From Perkinsus marinus ATCC 50983 (taxonomy: Eukaryota; Perkinsozoa; Perkinsida; Perkinsidae), in assembly GCF_000006405.1 (NCBI RefSeq), contig NW_003208496.1, forward strand, positions 64,724 through 128,723: a stretch of DNA of 64,000 nt, written 5' to 3'. Made by a program: the position numbers and the translations under genes. Numbering within the stretch: position 1 is the first letter of the stretch; each line of letters begins with the position of its first letter. A model generated the notes under the pieces. The model saw nothing but the letters and a program-made list of their open reading frames with translations. It was not told the origin of the DNA and searched no databases. Shown here piece by piece: positions 54,503-62,761 of the stretch.

Positions 54503-57500
54503 TCCTTGACATTCTGCGGAGGTGCGGCCGGGCGGGGCTTGAGGGGCTTGTAAGTAGGCAAGCTATCAGGTCGACTTGATCGTCGCGGTTCACGCCACAT
54601 AAAATCTTCATCTAAGCGCGGCAGAGCCCTCAGCGGGCACTCACTCGCCTCTACATCGCATACCATAGCACTCACGGCGTTGTACAGACCGCAAGTTCTA
54701 GCGTCTTCTTCGAGGTCGACTTCGTCGCTGTAGAGGAGTGGTGCTATCAAGTCGAGAAGAGTCGATGGAGGAAGCTCACTAGATCTCAATCCCGCAATAA
54801 GTTCTCGCATAAGGCGACATCGTACCTCCCGCTGTTCTTCGAACTGCTCATCCGATCCCGTTTGGGACTCTTTCTGGCCAACGAATGTTTCCACGGCAGC
54901 CTGGTGACACTCCCCGTCGAATGAGCAATGGCCTATGATATCGTTCGATCCGCATTGAACTGCAACATCCGTGGCCCCCCAGAAAGAGGGTCGAAGCTCG
55001 GCAAGTATCGGACAATGATCAGGTCGGTACCCCAAACCGAACTCCGCGTAAAACACAGTAGAGTCTACGACACAATCGCTCTGTTCGGAGGATACAAGGA
55101 TATAATCAATCCGCCTACCGAAGTTAAGCTTCTTCTCATACGCATTGCAATAGAAACTGTAAACGCCAGCTACTTCGGGATGGACGATTCTGAATGTATC
55201 GCATAAAGATACTTCTCGCTGCAGTCTCTCAAAAGCCTCAACCTCGCACGGCTGAATCGATGGACTATGTGGCGCCTCCCTTCGAGTATCACCAATGTCA
55301 AGATCAGATCCACACGCATTGAGATCGCCAGCTATAATTAGAGGCTTCTCTCCAGCCCGCGACCGCAACCACTTCATATATCGACGGAAAGCCACATCCC
55401 ACTTTGACCGATACTCCAGGAAACGGAGGTCACCTCCGGAGTTAGGTACATACACGGCAACGAGAGTGCATTGCCGCAACTCTATGGTAAGAACTCGACC
55501 CGATGTAGTATCTTCCTCCTCATCTTGTTCCCCATCAAAAAACCGGGACGGTATACCAGTAATAGGCTCGTGGATAAGACAAAGGCCATCGTCGTAGCCA
55601 ACGTCAACTGCTCTTTTCAGAAGGACCGCCACACCCGCATAGCCCTTTCGGCCGGCCGACTCAGCGGAGAACACATCGTACCGAACGGGAAGAGAGTCTA
55701 GCAACTTGGTGAAAGCCCTGTCTTTCTTCTCCTGCGTAAGCTTAGTCTCAGTGAGAACCATGATCGCGGGTAACTCGTTGCGGACCAAGCGATTAAGACA
55801 ACTCACATTGGCTTCGGACTTCAAGAAACCTCTCAAACCATTAATATTCCATGATAGCATCGAAGGCCCTCCTTGCCGTTTGCGGGTAATTGCGGGCCGA
55901 TGGATACGCTTGGGCTTTGGGTCATCCGGATTGAGTATCTCTCCAACTACGGATTCAATGAGAGCTACTTGGACCTCTTCAATGGGATGTTGTAATGGTG
56001 GAGGCTTTGGCAAGCCGGTAGAGACCACTGTACTCTCATCGCCGCTTTCAAATACCCGCCCATCCTCCGGGATCCCGATATACGAAGGATCAACCGCAAA
56101 AGGTAGTTCGTTCTCTTCCCCAGGAAATCGAACCACCACGCGCCGCTCAGTGGTTGTGGGAAGATACCCCACAACGATACACGCCTTGCGCTGCTCTGAA
56201 CAGCGATAGAGAGCAGCACGATGAGTTATGGTCTCCATGTTGTGTACGTCGAAGTTTTCCTCAATACATGTCGCCTCCCCCAAGATCGTCCCAGCTTCCA
56301 GTAGCTGATCCGTTGCGGAACGATTACGCACTAGTATTCGGGCAGCGTAGGTGCCAGCCGCGACAGTTACAACACACTCGGGAAACTCCAGGCCCTTCGG
56401 AAGCAAGCTCAGCGAGGGAGTAATCAACAGGGGATGCTCAGCAGTGACTACGCCCCCAACAGTCACCGGGACCTGTAGGACCCCGTCTTGCGGGATGACC
56501 GTGACAGCACCGCAAAGCACCTTCGCATGTTCTTGAGAGTCAGGAGCCTTCTCACGGAATCCCATACTACGCTCCAGGGGTAGTGCGATTCTCCAACGTT
56601 CTCCTGTTTCCGAACGAATAGACTCCTTCGGGATCAGACATGAATCGAGATTGTTATTGTATCGCTTTTCGACATCCACAACGATGAGGTTAGGGGCCCC
56701 CCTCCAGAAACTACGCCAGTTCCAGGAATGGAGTGTGTTGTTGCCGATGAGGAACTTCAGAGTTAGTCCCGGGGCGATCAATGCCTGTACGAAAGAACAC
56801 AGGGAATACTCCTGGGACCCCAGTGGCTTCAGGTGAACCTTCATGACGACGAAAGTCTTCGCGGTAATCGCCTCACCTCCAGTAACTCCAGTGAGTTTGA
56901 AGCCAGTACCCCTCAAGGAATAAGGACCACGAGCACATCCCTCCTTAATTAACTTGGTAGCCACATCGGGTCTTATCAAAGTCACCGGGTTACCAGCATC
57001 TGGTGGACTAACCAGGAGCTCGTCACCGCACTTGATACTGACCGAACGCGTCAGATTATAGGGTTGCCCGCTAGGGGATTCGATATCGCTCCGGATCCCT
57101 TCATAATCACGGGCAGGCATACCTGTGTCATCCGAATTGGCGGACACATGACCACAAGTAGTTGCGATCAGGGCACCGGTTCCGAGGGAGCAGAATATAT
57201 CGAACGGATCCTCGCCATCTTCCACATAATCATCGCCATCGTCATCTATCGATGAGGCACGACAAAGACCAACAGTCTCATGATCGGACGGAGACTCTAC
57301 CGCACTCGATGACCCTTCTACGCATGCGACACGATTCTCGGCCTGACCCGGCTTGGGTGGTAGATGCCGTTGGGAGAACGGCTTATGTTTATATTCCGGA
57401 CGATCAGTAGTTACCGCTACGGTATCCTTGAACTCAGTGGCCCGCTTCCGTAGATCTCTCTCCGCTGTCTTCGCATCATTCATGACGTCCATCAATGATC

Positions 57501-57534
57501 GCCGACTCCCTTTAGAGGTCTGGTACTTGCGCAT
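54433..57534 (-). CDS. Gag-pol middle part: retropepsin-like protease and ExoIII/APE-type endonuclease
   Basis: 1034-codon frame. The apparent ATG at 57534 is probably not the true start: this frame continues the gag frame across the hAT insertion. Residues about 165-275 look like a retropepsin, with PPDAGNPVTLI (D179-A-G in place of the usual D-S/T-G) and FLIGNNTLHSW near its end. Residues about 558-848 are a complete ExoIII/APE1-family domain: SWNINGLRG (N563), LTETK (E596), VYVPNSG (Y695), GDLN (D737, N739), RRIDYIL (D810) and YRPDHCPIL (D839, H840), so all catalytic positions are present. In LINEs such a nuclease nicks target DNA; its role beside an integrase is unknown. Residues about 340-425 form a beta-rich region. 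The stop at 54433 overlaps the next ORF. Confidence 0.88.
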   Translation of the reverse strand: MRKYQTSKGSRRSLMDVMNDAKTAERDLRKRATEFKDTVAVTTDRPEYKHKPFSQRHLPPKPGQAENRVACVEGSSSAVESPSDHETVGLCRASSIDDDGDDYVEDGEDPFDIFCSLGTGALIATTCGHVSANSDDTGMPARDYEGIRSDIESPSGQPYNLTRSVSIKCGDELLVSPPDAGNPVTLIRPDVATKLIKEGCARGPYSLRGTGFKLTGVTGGEAITAKTFVVMKVHLKPLGSQEYSLCSFVQALIAPGLTLKFLIGNNTLHSWNWRSFWRGAPNLIVVDVEKRYNNNLDSCLIPKESIRSETGERWRIALPLERSMGFREKAPDSQEHAKVLCGAVTVIPQDGVLQVPVTVGGVVTAEHPLLITPSLSLLPKGLEFPECVVTVAAGTYAARILVRNRSATDQLLEAGTILGEATCIEENFDVHNMETITHRAALYRCSEQRKACIVVGYLPTTTERRVVVRFPGEENELPFAVDPSYIGIPEDGRVFESGDESTVVSTGLPKPPPLQHPIEEVQVALIESVVGEILNPDDPKPKRIHRPAITRKRQGGPSMLSWNINGLRGFLKSEANVSCLNRLVRNELPAIMVLTETKLTQEKKDRAFTKLLDSLPVRYDVFSAESAGRKGYAGVAVLLKRAVDVGYDDGLCLIHEPITGIPSRFFDGEQDEEEDTTSGRVLTIELRQCTLVAVYVPNSGGDLRFLEYRSKWDVAFRRYMKWLRSRAGEKPLIIAGDLNACGSDLDIGDTRREAPHSPSIQPCEVEAFERLQREVSLCDTFRIVHPEVAGVYSFYCNAYEKKLNFGRRIDYILVSSEQSDCVVDSTVFYAEFGLGYRPDHCPILAELRPSFWGATDVAVQCGSNDIIGHCSFDGECHQAAVETFVGQKESQTGSDEQFEEQREVRCRLMRELIAGLRSSELPPSTLLDLIAPLLYSDEVDLEEDARTCGLYNAVSAMVCDVEASECPLRALPRLDEDFMWREPRRSSRPDSLPTYKPLKPRPAAPPQNVKEWCDLTCILMRPAWRVTRQRRPG

Positions 57535-57537
57535 ACG
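57530..57537. repeat. 8-bp target duplication of the hAT insertion, left copy
   Basis: cgcatacg, repeated at 58647-58654 on the other side of the insertion. Confidence 0.85.
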
Positions 57538-58646
57538 CAGGGTGTGATGTGAGTGGAAATTCAGTACGATATTCTGTGTTTGGAAATTTCAAGGTGGAAA
57601 TTTCCGGAATTTCCAGGAAATTTCCGCCAAGATGCTTCCGGGCTTCTGCGCTAGCGCGCAGTCGGGATCGAGGAAGTACAGAAGAGCAAGATCACGAGTT
57701 GGAGAGTCGTTTCGTGGGTCCATGCGTTACATTGTCAATTGCGTGTTGCGTTCAGTTCGAGAGCCAACGATGACTCGAAAGGGATGTAGTTGCGTCAATC
57801 ACGGTCACGACTGACGATCCGTCAAAGCAGCTTTGCGAGAGACAGGTTTTCGCTCTCGAAAGACCTCGTTTTTGGGTGGTCGAATTCTGTTCAGTATCTC
57901 GAAGAAGTCTGGTTTATCCATGTCTTTGAAGGCTTTCCTGTTATATTGCCTATCTCTTAATGGCTCCCTCGTCGCGTAGGAGAAGCTCTATCTTCGACCC
58001 CCGACCACATTACCTGGTGAAAACTCGGGCTGAGCTTGGCCTCCCACCGCTGTAGTACAGGTGCTGTAGTACAGAAGCAAGTATTACTTGCCAAGTAACT
58101 AGGTTACTACAACCCCAAGTTGAACTTCAAGACTTGAACTTAGTTCAAGTTCAAGTTCACCTTGCTTCAAGTTGTTTCAAGTGGCACCTCATGACGCCGG
58201 TGGCGGTCCAGTGGATGATGAACTCGACATGGAAATACTTGGGATCAAAAGTATATCTCCTTATTACTTATCATGGTATGAATTACTTTGCAGTTGCATT
58301 TTCGAGCGTTACAGGCGAGCGAGAAAATAGATGCGCTCGACGGAGCGAGGTGAATTGCCATGAATCGCCATGCGAAGACTTGTAAGCGCTCGCCTTGATG
58401 ATCGATTCCAGCCGTTGGGGCTTTTACGCACAACAACGGAGTCTGAGCATCACTACGATACTCTATCTATGCGGAGAGCTATTCTTAATACAGATTGAGC
58501 TTTTTTATAAACGAAACGTGCGTAGAGATCAGTAAATAGCCATTTTTGTTAGATTTCCTGGAAATTCAAGGGTCGTGGAAATTTTTCCGAAATTTCCTTC
58601 GGAAATTTCAGGAATGGAAATTGACACTTGCAAAAATCACACCCTG
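57538..58646. mobile_element. hAT-superfamily DNA transposon, 1109 bp, non-autonomous or decayed
   Basis: The ends are an 11-bp perfect inverted repeat CAGGGTGTGAT (a CAGNG-type hAT end), flanked by the 8-bp duplication cgcatacg typical of hAT. Subterminal GGAAATTTCC-type repeats cluster at both ends (57576-57630 and 58552-58622), as is usual for hAT transposase binding. One internal frame (about 58275-58340) reads NYFAVAFSSVTGERENR, resembling the C-terminal dimerisation motif of hAT transposases (YLA.paSSv.sER.FS). In another frame just upstream DDELDMEIL is reminiscent of the preceding motif. That suggests a deleted and frameshifted transposase, with lower certainty than the ends. No intact transposase ORF is present. 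Confidence 0.85.
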
Positions 58647-60106
58647 CGCATACGGGAACGCACGTGCGGGGGTAGTTCGCCAAGGAAGACAGAGATCACA
58701 TAATCATTGGAGGGACTTCCGCCGCGCTCAATCAGTCTCTCATAATTCTTCACGAACTTCTTACACAATGGTGCAACAAACTTTTCCCCGCCAGGCTGTA
58801 GGTCACGCTTCAATATAGCGAGAGAATCGCCCTCGAAGACAGGGATACACTGGTGCATGATGTGCAATAGGAGCCCTTCATGTAGCCCACGGAAAAATAG
58901 CTCTTCGTACTGAAGAGCCGACTCATCGTCAATACAGCTCAACAATTTGCGCACGACATAATCATTTCTATACGCTCCAACTATGGGCTCTATGTAGTCG
59001 ATAGAAACATCGCAGAGACCACTGTAGAGGCTACGTGCACTGTGGCGCTGACCTTCCGTCAGACGCACCCAGAGACGTAGGAAACGGGAACAATCGGGGG
59101 TTGTGGGCGACTTGAGGGCTTCGATCTCCTTCTGCCCCACCGGCCGATTCTTCTTACCTTTCGGCATATAACTGGGAGAACGCAAATTCCTCAGTGCTGG
59201 GTGCGGTATTTTCCCAGCCAACCTCAACAGTTTGGGATTGTCAAGGCATCCAACCCCATCGAGATCCCAGTTATCGGGAAGAGGATATTGGAGATGGCCA
59301 ACAATAGCAGACGCCTCCAAATTCTTGATCTTTCCAGAGTTAACCCGACGCATAAGCCGACACATATTCCTCCCTAGCTGCCATGGCTTACAGGCAGTAC
59401 TCACATCCGAATCGGAGTCTAGGGGTTTCGGATCATCTCCGCCCGCTGGCTTCCCTTCTCTGCGCTCCCTTCCAGTCGGCTCTCGACCACTGCGCTCGGA
59501 TGCTTTCTCATTCATCTCGTCCACTTTCAAAGCCAACCTCTCTAACGTCCTCTCGATGAGCGAGAGTCGCCTGGCTAGGACATCGGCTGAGTCCCCGCGG
59601 GTACCACCACTCGTATTACTGATAGTTAAGGGCTCCGCCGAGCCAGATACACCGCCAGCATGGAACCCATGCTGCGAATCGATTGTCTGTCCACCGCCGC
59701 CACTGTAAGCCATGAGGCCAAGGCCTCTTCCCGTCGACAATCGAGAAGTATCACCTGGTATAATTTGCCCTTCGGAGTCACTAGCCGCACAGCCCCCATT
59801 ATGTGGACGGGAATTTAATGGGCCCCGACCAATTCGCCCCTCTATATCGGCAATCGCCCCTTGCACGTTCTGCCTCGAACTCGTAGATTCCACGGCAGTA
59901 ACTTCACTTGTTAATTCGGCATTTAAGGGTATCGTAGTATTAGCGGCAATATTATAAGTATCATCAGCGGTATCATCAGCGGTATCATCAACGGTATCAT
60001 CAACGGTATCATCAGCGGTCTCATTAACTGGTATCGTAGGGCTTCCGGTCGCGCCTCTCCTACCACTTCCCGCAGAACGCAAGGCTGCTCTGACTCTGGG
60101 TGGCAT
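58637..60106 (-). CDS. Gag ORF, starting inside the 5' LTR
   Basis: 489 codons. The ATG at 60106 lies at nucleotide 122 of the LTR, so about the first 102 residues are LTR-encoded and the primer-binding site lies within the coding region. The N-terminus is basic and then has five (A/V)DDT repeats. A Gly/Ser-rich linker (about residues 100-180) follows, then a coiled-coil-like LSLIERTLERLALKVDEMNE, a charged linker and a helical region (about 240-489) with RFLRLWVRLTEGQRHSARSL and LFFRGLHEGLLLHIMHQCIP typical in character of a capsid. No CCHC zinc knuckle is seen. The ORF ends RMRRV at a stop inside the hAT insertion. Just before the insertion the frame matches the next ORF exactly, so gag and the protease/APE region were originally one frame. 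Confidence 0.85.
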   Translation of the reverse strand: MPPRVRAALRSAGSGRRGATGSPTIPVNETADDTVDDTVDDTADDTADDTYNIAANTTIPLNAELTSEVTAVESTSSRQNVQGAIADIEGRIGRGPLNSRPHNGGCAASDSEGQIIPGDTSRLSTGRGLGLMAYSGGGGQTIDSQHGFHAGGVSGSAEPLTISNTSGGTRGDSADVLARRLSLIERTLERLALKVDEMNEKASERSGREPTGRERREGKPAGGDDPKPLDSDSDVSTACKPWQLGRNMCRLMRRVNSGKIKNLEASAIVGHLQYPLPDNWDLDGVGCLDNPKLLRLAGKIPHPALRNLRSPSYMPKGKKNRPVGQKEIEALKSPTTPDCSRFLRLWVRLTEGQRHSARSLYSGLCDVSIDYIEPIVGAYRNDYVVRKLLSCIDDESALQYEELFFRGLHEGLLLHIMHQCIPVFEGDSLAILKRDLQPGGEKFVAPLCKKFVKNYERLIERGGSPSNDYVISVFLGELPPHVRSRMRRV

Positions 60107-60227
60107 AAGGGGAACAGACAGAAAAGATTGGACACTAACGTCTCAATAGTTGGGGTATATCGAGAGTGCGTGAGATTGCAAGAAATCTACTTTACGTTCA
60201 CCCGGTGAACTTCACCGCACTCCCACA
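59802..60227 (-). repeat. 5' LTR (426 bp)
   Basis: Starts TGTGGGAGTG and ends CCGTCCACA on the minus strand. Identical to the 3' LTR apart from 36 bp fewer in the 12-bp repeat. Confidence 0.93.
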
Positions 60228-60506
60228 GATTTGTTGACTTGTGCTGTCGACGCCTGGGGATTCTACCACGCCTGAGGTTGCCCCCTCGCCTCCTTGTGTG
60301 TTGAGCCATTTACTTCTGGGTGGTGCTTCCGTTGCCCTCATCCGTCTTGATTCTTTCGCTATCCGAATTGTGGTTTATCAATAGATCTGTACGTCTTATG
60401 GTGAAATTGAAGCCGTCCGCGTTTTTCTGTGGTTCAATATCTCTGTTGCGTTCGTGAGTCAGTCTTAAACACTCCGTGGGTCGATGGATAGCGGGCATTT
60501 TGTATT

Positions 60507-62761
60507 ATGTCGGGAGTGTCGTCGCCGCCAGCTATGATGTCTGAGCGTGCTCAAGAAATGCTTAGGCAGTTGAACGCTTTCGTAGATGAGGTGGTGAAAC
60601 CAGGTCAGCGGAAGTGTTAGTTCTCCGGCGTATAGTGACTGGCATTGGTCTCAGGAGAACTACTCTACAAAGAACAGCATTCGAAGAGCAGCAATCGTTG
60701 GACGTGCCCTCCTGTAATGGAGGATATGAAGGCAGAGGCGAAAAGGAGGGGTTTATGGAATTTGTTCATTCCTAGAAAGCTCGAGGAAAGCACGTGTTGA
60801 TGGACACGTTCCGTTAAAGAGTGTTCTGTATCGGTGGTAGGTCCTGGATTGTCGACGTTCGAGTATGCCCATCTATGTGAGGTGATGGGTAAGTACCTCC
60901 TCACCGCGGAGGCTACCAATTGTAGTGCTCCTGATACTGGCAATATGGAGGTAGCGAGCCGTATCGGGTATGGCCTTGCACAGTGCAAACCTACCAAAGA
61001 GTGCAACTTGCACTTTTTGGATGAATGTTGTCTCACTGAGTTACAAATTGATAGATTTATTGTTGTTATGTCATGATTTTTTCGTTCTTTTTATATTTTG
61101 ATCTCGCAACGATCGACTCAGTCCATCATGATTGTTTTCTGTTGTCAAGGTGCTGCTTTTGGCCGCCAATGCCGAGCAGAAAGAGCGTTGGCTCAGGCCG
61201 CTCCTGGATGGACAGATTCGTAGCACGTTCCTCATGACTGAGCCGAACGTCGCCAGCTCTGATGCTAGTAACATATCCATCGACATCGCCACGGAAGGGG
61301 AGTATTATGTTATTAATGGTGAGGACGTGGCTATGGCGATTCGCACTGGTTCGGGATTCATATGAACTTTGGCTCGGCGCGAGCTTTTACTACTCTCGCT
61401 CTCCTCTACTATCTGAATGTTATGATGATAGCGTGTCTCAATTCGAATAGTCGAATTGACCTTTTTGCGATTCTATATGGAGACGGACTGGATGCCTCAG
61501 GCACTAAGTGGTGGTCTAGTGGTGCCGTTGATGAGCGTTGCAAAGTGGGTATCCTACTAGGCAAGGTCGACTCGGGAAAAGGGAAGTCTCTCCACCAGCA
61601 ACAGTCGATGCTCGTGGTACTTGATCACTGCTCGTGCAGTAGTCAACAGAGGCTTGCCTGAGGTACCCATGGACGCTCCGGGTATCCGAGTGATTCGACC
61701 CCTCACTGTGTTTGGCTATGATGACGCTCCTCACGGTCACGCACTGGTGGAATTCAACCAAGTCAGACTCAAAAAGAAAGACTCTCTGCTCGCCATTGAG
61801 GGAGATGGATTCAAAATTGCTCAGGTAAATCCTAGCCTTATTTGATGTAGTATTATAAATCTCGGCAGGCACGGCTAGGACCAGGTCGTATTCATCATTG
61901 CATGAGAGCTATTGGGATGGCCGAACGAGCTCTGGAGATAGCCGTGGACCGAGCCCATAAACGGAAGGCGTTTGGGAAGCTGTAGGGTGGTGGTGGGGAG
62001 TCTTATGTAGCTCTCACTTACAGAATAGCCCACCACGGGGGAGTCATGACAGAAGTCGCTGAGTGCCGGATTGAAATCGAGGCTGCTAGAGCACTTGTGT
62101 TGAGGGCAGCGGCAGAGATTGATGTAGTGATACGTGCCTTTTCGTCCTACTTGGCGTCGCTGAATCTGGCCGGATGATGATGTATGGTGTTGACCGTTAC
62201 TGTAGGGTAGATTATACTAGTAATGAAACCTACACGATAGATAATCACATATGGAAGTGCTTCGTCGGGTGCTCCAGAATGGCATCCGCGTTTGTCTGAT
62301 ATTCAAATGCACCGAGGAAATATTTCGATCATCCTATGGAAGCTGTGTGCTCTTGTTCCTATGCAAGCCTCTCGTGTCTTCAACAGGCAGTTGGTGTGAG
62401 AGGAGCTCTATCGAAGATAGCAGCCATCAAAGTGGTGGCCCCCAGGATGGCATGCAGAGTTATCGACCGCTGCATCCAAGTAGCCACCGTTACGAACGGA
62501 TGTCGTTGAAGGAAAGTCAGGTATGTGGTGGCGCTGGCGTCAGCGGAGATCTCGACTTGGCCTACCTCTACGCCTTGGCCCGTCCCTTGAGGATCGCTGA
62601 TGGGCCGGACGCAGTGAGAAACCCCGGCTAGCATCCTTTCGAGTGTATTGGATCTCACGCGGTCTCAGGTACATCTCGCTACAATTGCCAAGCAGGAGTA
62701 TCGGAAATATGCTAAAAAAATTGATGGACATGATCATACAGTCGCCAGCAGTCGTTTGTGA
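60507..62761 (+). CDS. Acyl-CoA dehydrogenase, ACAD10/11 type, many introns, PTS1 ending
   Basis: ATG at 60507 opens [20 protein letters not shown]. Further exons in order: [20 protein letters not shown] (about 60705-60764), [18 protein letters not shown] and [12 protein letters not shown] (60850-60955), [20 protein letters not shown] and [13 protein letters not shown] (61190-61290), [20 protein letters not shown] (about 61504-61563), [19 protein letters not shown] (61710-61766), [69 protein letters not shown] and [20 protein letters not shown] then [10 protein letters not shown]. These are the conserved blocks of ACAD10/11, FAD-dependent enzymes that oxidise acyl-CoA (including 4-hydroxy acyl-CoA in animals). 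At least ten short introns are implied. The last codons give SSRL and stop; SRL fits the peroxisomal signal PTS1. The aminoglycoside-phosphotransferase-like N-terminal domain of animal ACAD10/11 is absent. Confidence 0.88.

Larger units (their letters stand above)
48028..60227 (-). mobile_element. Complete LTR retrotransposon, Ty3/gypsy-like, with APE and PhoH domains
   Basis: Two direct LTRs (48028-48489 and 59802-60227) have TGTGG...CCACA ends and are flanked by the 4-bp target duplication GATT (48024-48027 and 60228-60231). On the minus strand the order is LTR, gag, protease, APE-type endonuclease, reverse transcriptase, RNase H, PhoH-type ATPase, C4 zinc motifs, integrase with a GPY motif, a 3' untranslated region of about 1.2 kb, LTR. 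A primer-binding-site candidate TGGGGGCTGTGCGGC starts 3 nt inside the 5' LTR (about 59798-59784). A purine-rich AAGAGGACCGGGA abuts the 3' LTR (48502-48490). The LTRs differ only by three 12-bp repeat units, implying a recent insertion. The element is itself interrupted by a hAT-type transposon at 57538-58646. The RT-RH-IN order places it with Ty3/gypsy; the APE and PhoH domains are additions. Confidence 0.93.

Noticed and set aside
54985-55865. Presence of a LINE (non-LTR) element because of the APE domain
   Set aside because: The RT is gypsy-type with RNase H and a D,D35E integrase, and the unit has LTRs and a target duplication, so the APE belongs to an LTR element.
48028-60227. The region 57538-58646 as a spliceosomal intron of gag-pol
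   Set aside because: Inverted CAGGG ends plus an exact 8-bp duplication fit a hAT insertion. The ends are not GT...AG, and no other intron in the window is near 1.1 kb.
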